Shown: piece after piece, positions 55,324-64,000 of the stretch
Layout of the letters: each line of letters begins with the position of its first letter
How positions within the stretch are numbered: position 1 is the stretch's first letter
Source: Granulosicoccaceae sp. 1_MG-2023
GTDB taxonomy: Bacteria; Pseudomonadota; Gammaproteobacteria; Granulosicoccales; Granulosicoccaceae
DNA: 64,000 nucleotides
Reading direction: 5' to 3'
NCBI GenBank assembly: GCA_030546905.1
Contig: JAUOPI010000003.1
Coordinates: 124,001 to 188,000, forward strand
Translations under genes and position numbers: made by a program
The notes under the pieces: generated by a model
The model's database searches: none
Told to the model about the DNA's origin: nothing
What the model saw: only the letters and a program-made list of their open reading frames with translations

Positions 55324-56090
55324 TATGCGTCCTCCCCGGCATGCCCCTGCGCTTCGGTGGTCAGGGGCGGTCGATAAGCGGCCTCGCCGGCCACACGGCC
55401 GTTCAGCACATCATCGAGACCGATGTAGTAGACATTGGGATTGGTGTGCATTTCCGGGCGCAACACCGACACCTCATGCTTGGCCAGCATCTGTGAGACT
55501 TCGCTTTCCGGATCGTCCAGATCACCGAAGTTACGCGCACCGCCGACACAGGTTTCGACACAGGCGGGCAAAAGTCCGGCCTGAGTACGGTGAAAGCAAA
55601 AGGTGCATTTGTCGGCCGTCTGGGTTTCGTGGTTGATAAAGCGCGCATCATAGGGACAGGCCTGCACACAGTAGGCACAGCCGACACAGCGATCAGCATC
55701 GACCAGCACCTCGCCGCTGCCCTCGACCTTAAAGGTCGCTTCCACCGGACACACCGGCACACACGGCGGGTTGTCGCAGTGATTGCACAAACGCGGCAAC
55801 ATGACCATGGCCGGATCACGGCGATCCTTGACCACTTCGTAAACCGACACATGGGTGCGGAACGCGTCTTCAGGCACATCGTTTTCCATCACGCAGGCGA
55901 CGGTACAGGCCTGACAGCCGATGCATTTACGCAGGTCGACAACCATGCCCCAGTGCTTACCTTCGGCACCCTTGACCGGCTGTCTTGCAGCCTGGGCGTC
56001 TTCGCTGGCGCTCAGGCCGGCAACCGAGGCGGTGGCCCCGATCGTGACCCTCCCCACCGAACCGAGAAATCCGCGGCGATTCTTATCCAT
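55323..56090 (-). CDS. ttrB: Tetrathionate reductase subunit B (ferredoxin-type)
   Basis: A 255-residue protein with a Tat-like start (NRRGFLGSVG). Four [4Fe-4S] clusters are read from CIGCQACTVAC, CNHCDNPPCVPVCP, CVGCAYCVQACPYDARF and CTFCFHRTQAGLLPACVETC. It bridges TtrC and TtrA. It is the first structural gene after the palindromic promoter region and is coupled to ttrC. Confidence 0.92.
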   Translation of the reverse strand: MDKNRRGFLGSVGRVTIGATASVAGLSASEDAQAARQPVKGAEGKHWGMVVDLRKCIGCQACTVACVMENDVPEDAFRTHVSVYEVVKDRRDPAMVMLPRLCNHCDNPPCVPVCPVEATFKVEGSGEVLVDADRCVGCAYCVQACPYDARFINHETQTADKCTFCFHRTQAGLLPACVETCVGGARNFGDLDDPESEVSQMLAKHEVSVLRPEMHTNPNVYYIGLDDVLNGRVAGEAAYRPPLTTEAQGHAGEDA

Positions 56091-56151
56091 TGCTTAACTT
56101 CCCCTGAGATTGTTGGGCGATAAGCAGACTGTAAAGGCACAAAGGAAGTAA

Positions 56152-56186
56152 GGGTATTGGCAATAACCCCGTACTTAGTAGGGGTT
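56152..56186 (-). promoter_or_regulatory. Interlocked palindromes before ttrB, candidate TtrR operator
   Basis: On the plus strand, GGGTATTGGCAATAACCCC (56152-56170) is a near palindrome. It shares its right part with AACCCC-(N10)-GGGGTT (56165-56186), whose centre holds TACTTAGTA. They lie 60-95 bases upstream of the ttrB ATG, in the gap after ttrR, where a response regulator would be expected to bind. Confidence 0.6.
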
Positions 56187-56266
56187 TCTACCCAGATTGA
56201 GGCCACGGCCGCGGCCGGCGCCGTGTGCAGACGGGATTTCAGCGCCGGGAGAGGTCGTCCGGCCGC

Positions 56267-56887
56267 TCAGTGTCCGGCATCCCAGCCGGCCGCCAACAAC
56301 AACCTGACCATACCGGCCACATTGGAGACACCGAGTTTTTCCATGCCGTTGTGACGGTGATTTTCGACGGTTTTCAGACTGATTCCCAGCTCGTGGGCAA
56401 TCAGCTTGCTGGCTTTACCGGCCAGCACCCCGCGCGCGACCTCCTGTTCGCGCGGCGTGAGACTGGCCACCCGCGCCAGCAGCGCGCGGTTATCCCGCTC
56501 CAGCGCCTGACGGCTGCGGCACTGCCGCAAAGCTTCGTTAATGCGCTCAAGCAAGGCCATGCCGTTGACCGGTTTTTCAAAGAAATCCATCGCCCCGGCA
56601 CGCATAGCACGCACGGCCATAGGGACATCACCGTGACCGGTAATCAAAATCACCGGCAAGGGGCAAGCCCGTCGCTGCAGCTCATCGAGCAGTTCGAGCC
56701 CGGTCATGCCCGGCATACGCACATCGGACACAATACAGGCCGTCAGCGAATCGTCGAGACCGGCCAGCAGCGCCTCGGCGGACTGATACTGGCGCACTTC
56801 CAGCCCCAGCGACCCGAGCATAAACGCCAGCCCCTCGCTGGCAGCACGGTCGTCATCGACCAGGTGAATTATGGCCTCTTCACTCAT
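56267..56887 (-). CDS. ttrR: Response regulator TtrR (FixJ/LuxR type)
   Basis: A 206-residue FixJ-type regulator. The receiver has LVDDDRAASEG (acidic pocket), VSDVRMPGMTG (phospho-Asp), ITGHGDVP and FFEKPVNG (Lys). The C-terminal LuxR helix-turn-helix is LTPREQEVARGVLAGKASKLIAHELGISLKTVENHR. Its ATG overlaps the ttrS stop by one base. It should activate ttrBCA on TtrS signalling. Confidence 0.9.
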   Translation of the reverse strand: MSEEAIIHLVDDDRAASEGLAFMLGSLGLEVRQYQSAEALLAGLDDSLTACIVSDVRMPGMTGLELLDELQRRACPLPVILITGHGDVPMAVRAMRAGAMDFFEKPVNGMALLERINEALRQCRSRQALERDNRALLARVASLTPREQEVARGVLAGKASKLIAHELGISLKTVENHRHNGMEKLGVSNVAGMVRLLLAAGWDAGH

Positions 56888-58668
56888 CAGGAATCCTCTG
56901 CAGGCAACCAGAAAAAAACCTCAAGCCCGGGCCCGTCCTGCGGGCTTTTCGCCCGCAGCCAGCCGTCGTGGGCTTCGATAATGGAGCGGCTCAGCGCCAG
57001 CCCCAGGCCGATCCCGTCCGGCTTGGTGGTCAGAAAGGGTTCGGCGAAGCGGGCCAGACCAGCGGCATCCAGACCACAGCCGAAATCGCGCACCGACAGG
57101 CAGACACCGGCACCGCGCTGCGGGTCCGTATAGGGCCGCCCGCACAAGGCGATTGCGCGCTGCCCCACCTGCGCGCCGTTCATGGCATCAATGGCATTCT
57201 GAATCAGGTTCAGCAGCACCTGCTGCAACTGAATCCGGTCCGCCAGAATCGTCGGCAGGTCCGGGGCCAGATCCAGCGTCACGGCAACCCCGGCACGGCG
57301 CGTCGCCGCTTCGAACAGGCCGGCACACTCCTGCACCAGTTCGGCCGGTGCCAGCGCCGTCAACTGACGTTCGCGCTTGCGCACAAAAGCACGGATGCGT
57401 TTGGTCACCAGCGCCGCGCGCTCGGCCTGAGCGACGATTTCCCGGGAAGCGGCGCGCATATCCTGCGCCTCGAAGCGCCCGCTCTCGAGGCGCATCAGAC
57501 AGCCCTGGGCATACAGCGTGATCGCATTCAGCGGTTGATTGAGTTCGTGGGCGATACTGGAGGCCATTTCACCGAGAATCGACAAGCGCGCCACATGCTC
57601 GAGCTCGCGCCGGTGCAGACGGTCGGCCTCCTCAGCGCGCTGGCGTTCGGCAATCTCACGGGTCAGACCGGCATTGGCCACACGCAGCTCGCGGGTCCGT
57701 TGGCGCACCAGTGATTCGATGCGCACAGAATAAATCCCCCAGCTCAGGATCAACGCGGCAAACACAAAAAACCACTCGCGGTAATCCTCGATTACTTCCT
57801 GCAGACTGACGCGTCCGCTACGCGCATAGGGGCCGAGCTGCAACTCGCGCAGCAACTCATGCACCGCGTGATAATCGACCGGCACGGTCCAGCGATTGCC
57901 GCTCGTCATCTGAAACAGCGCGATCGCCACCTGCTTGGCCAGCACCGGATCGGTGTCGCGGGTTTTCGCCATCGGCCAGCCCGGATAGCTGCGACTGGAG
58001 CTGGCGCAATCGCCGGCCGCGCCCGGATAAAGCGCAAAAGCCCGCAGCGCGCCATAACGCTGCGGCTCCTGCTGCTGCCAACGTTCCAGCAAACAAGTGC
58101 GCAGCACCGCCGCATCGGCGCGCCCGTCCAGCACCGCGGCAGCCGCCGCCTGCATGGGATAGCCGGCAACAAGCAGTTCGATCCTGTCAGGCAGCGCGGC
58201 ATCGGACAACGCGATCTCGCGCCACAGGGCGCGGAAACCGCCCAAGGCTTCGGTGGAGACCACCGCCAGACGCTTACCGGCCAGATCCGCAAACGAACGC
58301 AACTCATCGTTATTGGTGACCAGCGTCGAGGCGACCGGCTGGTCTTCATCGACCATGGCGATACGCGCCACGTGGTAGCGGTATTCCAGCTCGGCGTACT
58401 GCACCGGATTGGTGACCAGAAAATCCAGCTCACCGGCAGCCACCGCCGCATCCAGCGCCGCCAGACTGAGCGGGCGCAAAGCGAAACGGTAGGCCGGAAA
58501 ACGCGCCTGCAACAGACTCAGCGTCGGCTGCCAGTGCCGGCGCACCTGTTCATCGCCGGCAAAAGCCAGCGCGCCGATGGTCAGCTGCGTGGGTTCAGCT
58601 GCGCCCTGCAGCGGCCACAGGGCCGACAGCCAGACCAGAAGGCCCGCGCTGATGCGTCTGCGTAACAC
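56887..58668 (-). CDS. ttrS: Tetrathionate sensor kinase TtrS
   Basis: A 593-residue histidine kinase. A signal sequence (to about 25) leads into a periplasmic PhnD/substrate-binding domain to about residue 280 (LTIGALAFAGDEQVRRHWQPT, LDFLVTNPVQYAELEYRY). A membrane helix FFVFAALILSWGIYSV follows, then the DHp box SSIAHELNQPLNAIT with the phospho-His, and the ATPase domain (LLNLIQNAIDAMNG, VRDFGCGLD, GIGLGLALSRSIIEAH). A periplasmic PhnD-like sensor is the TtrS design and senses tetrathionate. The start is GTG at 58668. Confidence 0.88.
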   Translation of the reverse strand: MLRRRISAGLLVWLSALWPLQGAAEPTQLTIGALAFAGDEQVRRHWQPTLSLLQARFPAYRFALRPLSLAALDAAVAAGELDFLVTNPVQYAELEYRYHVARIAMVDEDQPVASTLVTNNDELRSFADLAGKRLAVVSTEALGGFRALWREIALSDAALPDRIELLVAGYPMQAAAAAVLDGRADAAVLRTCLLERWQQQEPQRYGALRAFALYPGAAGDCASSSRSYPGWPMAKTRDTDPVLAKQVAIALFQMTSGNRWTVPVDYHAVHELLRELQLGPYARSGRVSLQEVIEDYREWFFVFAALILSWGIYSVRIESLVRQRTRELRVANAGLTREIAERQRAEEADRLHRRELEHVARLSILGEMASSIAHELNQPLNAITLYAQGCLMRLESGRFEAQDMRAASREIVAQAERAALVTKRIRAFVRKRERQLTALAPAELVQECAGLFEAATRRAGVAVTLDLAPDLPTILADRIQLQQVLLNLIQNAIDAMNGAQVGQRAIALCGRPYTDPQRGAGVCLSVRDFGCGLDAAGLARFAEPFLTTKPDGIGLGLALSRSIIEAHDGWLRAKSPQDGPGLEVFFWLPAEDS

Positions 58669-58682
58669 CTCAGCGCAGCGAA

Positions 58683-59162
58683 TCAGTGCAGCGCTGTTTC
58701 GCTGACCAGCACACCGTCTTCATCGGCATAGAGAAACTGCCCGGGCACAAAGCGCACACCGGCAAAACTGACCGGCACATCGATTTCGCCAACGCCGTTT
58801 TTCGGGGTTTTCTTCGGGTGTTTGCCGAGCGCTTTGACGCCGAGTTTCTCGGCTGCGATTTCCTCGCTGTCGCGGATGCAGCCGTAGATCAGAATGCCCG
58901 CCCAGCCGTTTTTTGCCGCCAGCACCGCCAGATTGCCGCCGAGCAGCGCACAACGTTTGGAGCCACCGCCGTCAACCACCAGCACCTTACCCTCGCCGGG
59001 CTCACTGACCAGCTGACGCACCAGCGTGTTATCTTCAAAAATCTTCAACGTACGGATTTCGCCGTGAAACATGATGTTCCCGCCGAAGTCCTGAAACATC
59101 GGTTCACAGATCGCCACCTTGTCTTCATTGGCATCGGAAAGATCACAGGTCTTCAATGACAT
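58683..59162 (-). CDS. rraA: RraA family protein (RNase E inhibitor / HMG aldolase-like)
   Basis: A 159-residue protein of the complete RraA length. [37 protein letters not shown] is the central block with the conserved Gly-Gly and Arg-Asp. It may bind RNase E or act as an oxaloacetate decarboxylase/HMG aldolase, the two known activities of the fold. It sits 14 bases before ttrS on the same strand; a link to tetrathionate respiration is not obvious. Confidence 0.9.
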   Translation of the reverse strand: MSLKTCDLSDANEDKVAICEPMFQDFGGNIMFHGEIRTLKIFEDNTLVRQLVSEPGEGKVLVVDGGGSKRCALLGGNLAVLAAKNGWAGILIYGCIRDSEEIAAEKLGVKALGKHPKKTPKNGVGEIDVPVSFAGVRFVPGQFLYADEDGVLVSETALH

Positions 59163-59225
59163 ACGCCGGTTTCTCCTACATGGTTAAGTGCGAAAAACGC
59201 CTGCCAACAGGCAGACGCGGAACAG

Positions 59226-60167
59226 TCAGGCCTCGTCCGGGTCCTCGAGCGTATACGGCAGACTCAGCGGACGTAACACCACCCCGTCGGCCGTGCTCAG
59301 CGACACATCGGCGGCGAGACTTTTAAGCTTCATGACCGCCAGCAAGACCGCGCCGCCCTGCCCGTCAGCGGCCGCCGAAACGACCGTGCCGACCGCATCA
59401 CCGGCGCCGTTGAGCAGCTCGCTGCCGACCGCCGGTGCGGCCCCGTCCAACGCATAGGCGAGCATACGCCGGCTGGGCTTACCGAGGTAATGCATGCGCG
59501 CGATCACCTCCTGCCCCGGATAACAGCCCTTCTTGAAGTTAATGCCGCCGATCCGGTCGAGATTGAGTTGTTGCGCGACAAAGGCATCCTGCGTGGCGGC
59601 CGTCACCGCCGCCACCCCGGCGGCAATCCGGCTCAGGGTCCATGCCGAAGTGCCGGCCTCTGCCACACCCGCTTGCGCCAGCGCCGCCTGTGATTGCGCA
59701 TCGCATAAAAGAAAAGCAGGCGCCTGTCCGCTCAAGCGCCAGACACCGGCTTCGAGGCTGTCTGCCTCCGGCGCCGGTAGGCCCGCACGGGCCAGCGCGG
59801 CCGCCGCGTCCGCACCGACCAGCCCCGCCGGCACGCCCTCAAGCGGGCTTAGTTTGACATCCGCGCGCATCACAAACATGCTCAGGCGCTTGATAAAAGA
59901 CTCAAGAATATCCGCCGGCAGGGCGATCAGATAAGCGTCGTCGGTACGCGCGATATCAAACACCGCAAGGACCCGGCCCTTGGCCGTTGAGTAGCTGCTG
60001 ATCTGGCTCTGGCCGGGTGCAAGCGCCTTGAGATCATTGGAAAACTGCCCGTGCAGGAACGCCGTGGCATCCGCGCCCTGCACGCGGATCAGCGCCAGAC
60101 CCGCATCACAGACACAGGCCCCGGCGGGGACAAAAGAAAGTGAACCAGGTTCATTCTCGGTATGCAT
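59226..60167 (-). CDS. ygfZ: YgfZ/GcvT-like folate-binding iron-sulfur protein
   Basis: A 313-residue protein from the ATG at 60167, which has CGGAAA eight bases upstream. The signature KKGCYPGQEVIARMHYLGKPSRR is the YgfZ K-G-C-Y-x-G-Q-E motif. The N-terminal FLHGQFSNDLKAL and VLAVFDIARTDDAYLIALP match GcvT-related folds. YgfZ assists iron-sulfur cluster repair with folate. It is divergent from the SDHAF4-like gene that heads the sdh operon. Confidence 0.92.
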   Translation of the reverse strand: MHTENEPGSLSFVPAGACVCDAGLALIRVQGADATAFLHGQFSNDLKALAPGQSQISSYSTAKGRVLAVFDIARTDDAYLIALPADILESFIKRLSMFVMRADVKLSPLEGVPAGLVGADAAAALARAGLPAPEADSLEAGVWRLSGQAPAFLLCDAQSQAALAQAGVAEAGTSAWTLSRIAAGVAAVTAATQDAFVAQQLNLDRIGGINFKKGCYPGQEVIARMHYLGKPSRRMLAYALDGAAPAVGSELLNGAGDAVGTVVSAAADGQGGAVLLAVMKLKSLAADVSLSTADGVVLRPLSLPYTLEDPDEA

Positions 60168-60266
60168 AGGATATTTCCGGACCGGCAAAACAAAGGCGCC
60201 ATTGTAGGTGAAAGGCCGCGGGCTGTCAGTCGGTGACATTTAGCAGCAAAAACCCTACAAATACTG

Positions 60267-60272
60267 TATAAT
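60267..60272 (+). promoter_or_regulatory. Consensus -10 upstream of the SDHAF4-like/sdh operon
   Basis: A perfect TATAAT lies 65 bases before the first ATG. The hexamer 17 bases upstream (AGCAAA region) is a poor -35, so an activator may be needed. Confidence 0.45.
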
Positions 60273-60336
60273 CAGCGCGCCGTTTTGCTTCGCAACAAAT
60301 ACAGGCATTATTGATTTATAAGCCAAGGCTTTTCTT

Positions 60337-60531
60337 ATGAGTGATCCGCAGGACAACAAAACCGACGCTGACAGCCCACAAGGCGGGCAGCACAAGGAAC
60401 ACGACACGGCCGTGACAAACACAGCCGAAGATAAAGGCCGCGACGGATCACGTGAAGTCGGTGGGCCGAAAGGGCTTGAGCCCACGCGCTACGGCGACTG
60501 GGAAAAAGCAGGCCGCTGCATCGACTTCTGA
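60337..60531 (+). CDS. SDHAF4-like succinate dehydrogenase assembly factor (DUF1674)
   Basis: A 64-residue protein, mostly charged and unstructured, ending in the conserved block EVGGPKGLEPTRYGDWEKAG then RCIDF. That C-terminal block is the DUF1674 hallmark of eukaryotic SDHAF4 and its alphaproteobacterial relatives. SDHAF4 binds the flavinated SdhA subunit and shields it before assembly. It lies 95 bases before sdhC on the same strand. The bacterial E. coli-type factor SdhE is not seen. Confidence 0.9.
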   Translation: MSDPQDNKTDADSPQGGQHKEHDTAVTNTAEDKGRDGSREVGGPKGLEPTRYGDWEKAGRCIDF

Positions 60532-60625
60532 ATCCCCCGCTACCGGCACCTTTTCCCGGGTTCCGGGCAAGGGCATGACGGTAACTTCACTCTTCAACAA
60601 TCACACACTCTGAGGCTAGAGAAAT

Positions 60626-61015
60626 ATGGCGTGGAATGACAAGCGACCTATGTCGCCGCATTTGCAAATCTACAAGCTCCCGCTGACAGCCTTGCTGTCG
60701 ATCACGCACCGCATCACCGGGGTGGGACTGAGCGCTGGTACGCTCTTTCTGGTCTGGGCACTGGTTGCAGCCGCCAGCGGGCCCGAGTCATTCGCAACCG
60801 TACAGGCAGTAATGAGCTCCTGGATCGGCTACCTGATCCTGATCTGCTTTACGCTGGCACTGTACTTCCACTTCTGCAACGGCATCCGCCACATGCTGTG
60901 GGATATCGGTAAAGGTCTGGATCTCGAATCCACCAAGAAAACCGGCCCCGCCGTTCTGATTGTCGCCCTCGTTCTCACTGTGCTGACCTGGCTGGTCGCC
61001 TTCGCCGCAGGATAA
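60626..61015 (+). CDS. sdhC: Succinate dehydrogenase cytochrome b556 subunit
   Basis: A 129-residue membrane subunit with three helices. RPMSPHLQIYKLPLTALLSITHRITG is the mitochondrial/alphaproteobacterial-type start, and FCNGIRHMLWDIG carries the haem b ligand His. It anchors SdhAB with sdhD, five bases downstream. Confidence 0.94.
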   Translation: MAWNDKRPMSPHLQIYKLPLTALLSITHRITGVGLSAGTLFLVWALVAAASGPESFATVQAVMSSWIGYLILICFTLALYFHFCNGIRHMLWDIGKGLDLESTKKTGPAVLIVALVLTVLTWLVAFAAG

Positions 61016-61020
61016 TAAAA

Positions 61021-61416
61021 ATGAGCAGCAATAGCCTTCGTACTCCGCTGGGCAAGGTCAAAGGCCTTGGTTCAGCCAAATCCGGAACTCACCATTTTCT
61101 GGTTCAGCGTCTGACTGCCCTCGCGCTGATCCCGCTGACACTGTGGTTCTGTTTTTCACTCGCATCCATGCCGGCCATGGACTACGCCAGCTTCACAGCC
61201 TGGTTGCAGTCACCGGTCAGCGCCTCACTGATGATCCTGACCGTGCTGGTCACTTTCTACCACGCTTCCCTCGGCGTGCAGGTCGTAATCGAAGACTATG
61301 TCTCCGGCCACGGTCTGCGTCTGGCCAGCATTATCGCCGTTCAGTTTGTCTGCGCTCTGCTCGCAGTCGTCGGCACCGTTTCAGTCATTAAAATTCTTAT
61401 CGGAGGCGCAGCCTGA
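61021..61416 (+). CDS. sdhD: Succinate dehydrogenase membrane anchor subunit
   Basis: A 131-residue, three-helix subunit. [33 protein letters not shown] is the alphaproteobacterial-type N terminus; [17 protein letters not shown] has the haem His and the quinone-site Tyr/Asp. The sdhA ATG overlaps its last base. Confidence 0.93.
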   Translation: MSSNSLRTPLGKVKGLGSAKSGTHHFLVQRLTALALIPLTLWFCFSLASMPAMDYASFTAWLQSPVSASLMILTVLVTFYHASLGVQVVIEDYVSGHGLRLASIIAVQFVCALLAVVGTVSVIKILIGGAA

Positions 61417-63206
61417 TGTCAGAAGCCTACAAAATTACCGACCACGCCTATGATGTTGTGATCGTGGGTGCCGGCGGTGCCGGCCTGCGAGCGACCCTCG
61501 GCATGGCCGCAGCCGGCCTTTCCACGGCGTGTATCACCAAAGTTTTCCCGACCCGTTCGCACACGGTTGCCGCCCAGGGTGGTATGAGTGCGTCACTGGG
61601 TAACATGGGCCCTGACCACTGGAAATGGCACATGTACGACACCGTCAAAGGTTCCGACTGGCTCGGCGACCAGGACGCAATCGAATACATGTGCCGTGAA
61701 GCGGTTCCGGCCGTCATCGAACTCGAGCACTTCGGCGTGCCTTTCTCACGTACCGAAGACGGCAAAATCTACCAGCGCCCGTTCGGCGGCATGACCACCA
61801 ACTTCGGTGAAGGCATCGCCCAGCGTACTTGCGCGGCAGCCGACCGTACCGGTCACGCGATTCTGCACACGCTGTATCAGCAGTCGCTCAAACACGGCGC
61901 TGAGTTCTACATCGAATACTTCGCCATCGACCTGATCATGGACGAGGAAGGCGCCTGCCGCGGCGTTGTTGCCATCGATCTGGCCACCGGTGAAATGCAC
62001 CGCTTCCGCGCCCACACCGTGGTTCTGGCCACCGGTGGTTGCGGCCGCGCTTACTTCTCCGCGACCTCCGCCCACACCTGCACCGGTGACGGTAATGCCA
62101 TGGTTCTGCGTGCCGGCCTGCCGCTGCAGGATATGGAATTCGTTCAGTTCCACCCGACCGGCATCTACGGCGCCGGGGTACTGATCACCGAGGGTGTTCG
62201 TGGTGAAGGTGGTTACCTGACCAACTCCGAAGGCGAGCGCTTTATGGAGCGTTACGCACCGAACGCCAAAGACCTGGCCTCGCGCGACGTGGTATCGCGT
62301 TCCATGACCATGGAAATCAACGCCGGTCGCGGTGTCGGCGCCAACGGCGACCACATCCACCTGAACCTGATGCACCTCGGCCCGGACGTCATCAACAAAC
62401 GTCTGCCGGGTATCGCCGAGTCAGCCCGCGTCTTCGCCGGTGTTGACGTGGCCGAAGCGCCGATTCCGGTACTGCCGACCGTGCACTACAACATGGGCGG
62501 TATTCCGACCAACTATCACGGCGAAGTAGTAACCCTGAAAGACGGCGATCCGGATGCGGTTGTACCGGGTCTGATGGCCATAGGTGAAGCGGCCTGTGTC
62601 TCCGTACACGGCGCCAACCGCCTCGGTTCCAACTCACTGCTCGATATCGTGGTCTTCGGCCGTGCCGCTGCACTGCGTGCCGCTGAAATCATCAAGCCGC
62701 ACACGCCGCACAAACCGCTGCCGGAATCCTCCATCGATCCGATCCTCGATCGCTTCGACAAAGTGCGCAACGCCAAAGGCGGCACCCCGACAGCCAAGCT
62801 GCGTGACGATATGCAGCGCACCATGCAATCACACGCTGCGGTATTCCGTACCGAAGAGTCCATGCAGGAAGGTGTCGAGAAAATGCAGTCGGTCTTCGAC
62901 GGTTTCAGCGATGTCGGCATCACCGACCGCACGCTGGTCTGGAACACCGACCTGATCGAAACCCTGGAACTGGACAACCTGCTCGGCCAGGCACAGGTCA
63001 TCATCAACGGCGCCCTGAACCGCAAAGAAAGCCGTGGCGGTCACGCCCGCGAAGACTATGCGGATCGCGACGACGCGAACTGGATGAAGCACACGTTGGC
63101 CTGGGCTGACGAGAAAGGCAAAGTCAGCATCGACTACCGGCCGGTACACATGTACACGCTGTCGGACGAAGCTGAAGTCATCCCGCCCAAAAAGCGCGTG
63201 TACTAA
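61416..63206 (+). CDS. sdhA: Succinate dehydrogenase flavoprotein subunit
   Basis: A 596-residue flavoprotein. [16 protein letters not shown] binds FAD, and [16 protein letters not shown] holds the His that bonds the flavin. [21 protein letters not shown] and the active-site [10 protein letters not shown] follow. It catalyses succinate to fumarate in the TCA cycle. The sequence is closer to the mitochondrial/alphaproteobacterial SdhA type by motif, matching the neighbouring SDHAF4-like factor. Confidence 0.97.
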   Translation: MSEAYKITDHAYDVVIVGAGGAGLRATLGMAAAGLSTACITKVFPTRSHTVAAQGGMSASLGNMGPDHWKWHMYDTVKGSDWLGDQDAIEYMCREAVPAVIELEHFGVPFSRTEDGKIYQRPFGGMTTNFGEGIAQRTCAAADRTGHAILHTLYQQSLKHGAEFYIEYFAIDLIMDEEGACRGVVAIDLATGEMHRFRAHTVVLATGGCGRAYFSATSAHTCTGDGNAMVLRAGLPLQDMEFVQFHPTGIYGAGVLITEGVRGEGGYLTNSEGERFMERYAPNAKDLASRDVVSRSMTMEINAGRGVGANGDHIHLNLMHLGPDVINKRLPGIAESARVFAGVDVAEAPIPVLPTVHYNMGGIPTNYHGEVVTLKDGDPDAVVPGLMAIGEAACVSVHGANRLGSNSLLDIVVFGRAAALRAAEIIKPHTPHKPLPESSIDPILDRFDKVRNAKGGTPTAKLRDDMQRTMQSHAAVFRTEESMQEGVEKMQSVFDGFSDVGITDRTLVWNTDLIETLELDNLLGQAQVIINGALNRKESRGGHAREDYADRDDANWMKHTLAWADEKGKVSIDYRPVHMYTLSDEAEVIPPKKRVY

Positions 63207-63228
63207 AACAGGATAACGGTGAACAAAA

Positions 63229-64000
63229 ATGGCTGAATTTAATCTACCTGCAAACTCCATCGTCAAGCCGGGTAAAAGCTACCCGGCGGCGAAATCCGGC
63301 GGCAATATCCGCAAGGTCATCGTCTATCGCTACGATCCGTCGACCGGTGAAAACCCGCGCACGGACACCTACGAGATCGATCTCGATGACTGCGGACCGA
63401 TGGTGCTGGACGCGCTGATCAAGATCAAAAGCGAACTCGATTCCACGCTGGCTTTCCGCCGTTCCTGCCGTGAAGGCATCTGCGGTTCCTGCGCGATGAA
63501 TATCGACGGTGCCAACACCCTCGCCTGCACCAAGGCGATCGCTGACATCGACGGCGATATCAAAATCTATCCGCTGCCGCACCAGCCGATCGTGCGCGAT
63601 CTGGTCTCCGACCTGTCGAACTTCTACGCGCAATACGCCTCGGTTGAACCGTGGATGAAAACCACCACGGCCACTGCGCCGGACCGCGAGCGTCTGCAAT
63701 CGATCGAAGAGCGCGAAAAGCTCGACGGCCTGTACGAGTGCATTCTGTGCGCCTGCTGCTCTACCAGCTGCCCGAGCTACTGGTGGAACAGCGACCGCTA
63801 CCTCGGCCCGGCCGCCCTGCTGAACGCCTACCGCTGGATTGTCGACTCGCGTGATGAAGCGACCGGTGAGCGCCTCGATGCACTTGAAGACCCCTTCAAA
63901 CTGTATCGCTGCCACACCATCATGAACTGTACTTCGGTATGCCCGAAAGGCCTGAATCCGGCCAAGGCAATTGCCGAAACCAAGAAGCTGATGGTAAAAC
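63229..64000 (+). CDS. sdhB: Succinate dehydrogenase iron-sulfur subunit, 3' end cut by window
   Basis: 257 codons run to the window edge without a stop. The [2Fe-2S] site is [18 protein letters not shown], followed by LACTKAI. The [4Fe-4S] and [3Fe-4S] sites are [17 protein letters not shown] and [21 protein letters not shown]. Only a few C-terminal residues should be missing. The ATG follows the sdhA stop by 22 bases with AGGATAACGG upstream. Confidence 0.96.
   Translation, partial: MAEFNLPANSIVKPGKSYPAAKSGGNIRKVIVYRYDPSTGENPRTDTYEIDLDDCGPMVLDALIKIKSELDSTLAFRRSCREGICGSCAMNIDGANTLACTKAIADIDGDIKIYPLPHQPIVRDLVSDLSNFYAQYASVEPWMKTTTATAPDRERLQSIEEREKLDGLYECILCACCSTSCPSYWWNSDRYLGPAALLNAYRWIVDSRDEATGERLDALEDPFKLYRCHTIMNCTSVCPKGLNPAKAIAETKKLMVK

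Noticed and set aside
60262-60275. LexA-like box (CTGT...) around the sdh promoter
   Set aside because: CTGT is not followed by ACAG eight bases later.

Overview
The window is about 60% G+C, densely coded and unmistakably bacterial. Gene content points to an aerobic or facultatively respiring gammaproteobacterium, probably aquatic. Supporting this are purB next to a RoxA-type ribosomal oxygenase, YejK, YgfZ, QmcA/NfeD, CnoX, CueR/CopA, a Zur-type operator, an FNR-type site, and a tetrathionate reductase operon. The genus cannot be fixed from sequence alone. I see no rRNA, tRNA, CRISPR array, insertion sequence or prophage. It reads as ordinary chromosome with several accessory modules.

Layout. 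1-2.5 kb: end of a class III aminotransferase, an SDR epimerase and a GNAT acetyltransferase. 2.7-7.2 kb: a fused GH17/GT2 beta-glucan synthase (NdvB-like) convergent with an LtaS/OpgB-type phosphoglycerol-transferase-like enzyme, separated by a bidirectional terminator. 7.4-13.0 kb: YejK, nitronate monooxygenase, a YjdF-like membrane protein, a secreted protein with a GlyGly-CTERM-like tail, an RlmI-like methyltransferase and a hydroxypyruvate isomerase. 13.0-16.5 kb: copA-cueR with a textbook CueR operator. 16.5-20.7 kb: iron-type alcohol dehydrogenase, an outer-membrane barrel plus Ig-like lipoprotein pair, and an AI-2E-family permease. 20.8-24.1 kb: Zur-box-controlled His-rich lipoprotein coupled to a ZnuD-like TonB receptor. 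24.1-28.7 kb: radical SAM protein, purB, roxA and a GNAT. 28.7-32.1 kb: two tandem paralogous sulfotransferases and a tail-anchored methyltransferase. 32.1-35.7 kb: lutABC plus a HAD phosphatase. 35.7-39.8 kb: small housekeeping and hypothetical genes, including an FNR-site-preceded hemerythrin and dsbB. 39.8-44.9 kb: a PotABCD-like ABC importer ending in a hydantoin-racemase-like gene. 45.1-51.1 kb: qmcA-nfeD, a beta-CASP nuclease, cnoX, a cytochrome c'-like lipoprotein and a TTC38-like TPR protein. 51.1-59.2 kb: ttrA, ttrC, ttrB, ttrR, ttrS and an rraA-like gene, all on the minus strand. 59.2-64.0 kb: ygfZ divergent from an SDHAF4-like assembly factor that heads sdhCDAB (sdhB runs off the end).

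Functional themes. Three metal or redox circuits can be read from operator to effector: copper export (CueR site to CopA), zinc uptake (Zur site to lipoprotein and receptor) and tetrathionate respiration (TtrS/TtrR, a palindromic promoter region, TtrBCA). Envelope work is another theme: glucan synthesis with possible phosphoglycerol decoration, surface lipoproteins, sulfotransferases and a putative C-terminally sorted protein. The least explained parts are the sulfotransferase/methyltransferase locus, the barrel/Ig-like pair, the His-rich zinc lipoprotein, and the replacement of the usual sdhE position beside ygfZ by an SDHAF4-type gene. I did not find a system that I can call entirely new; the findings rank the best candidates.
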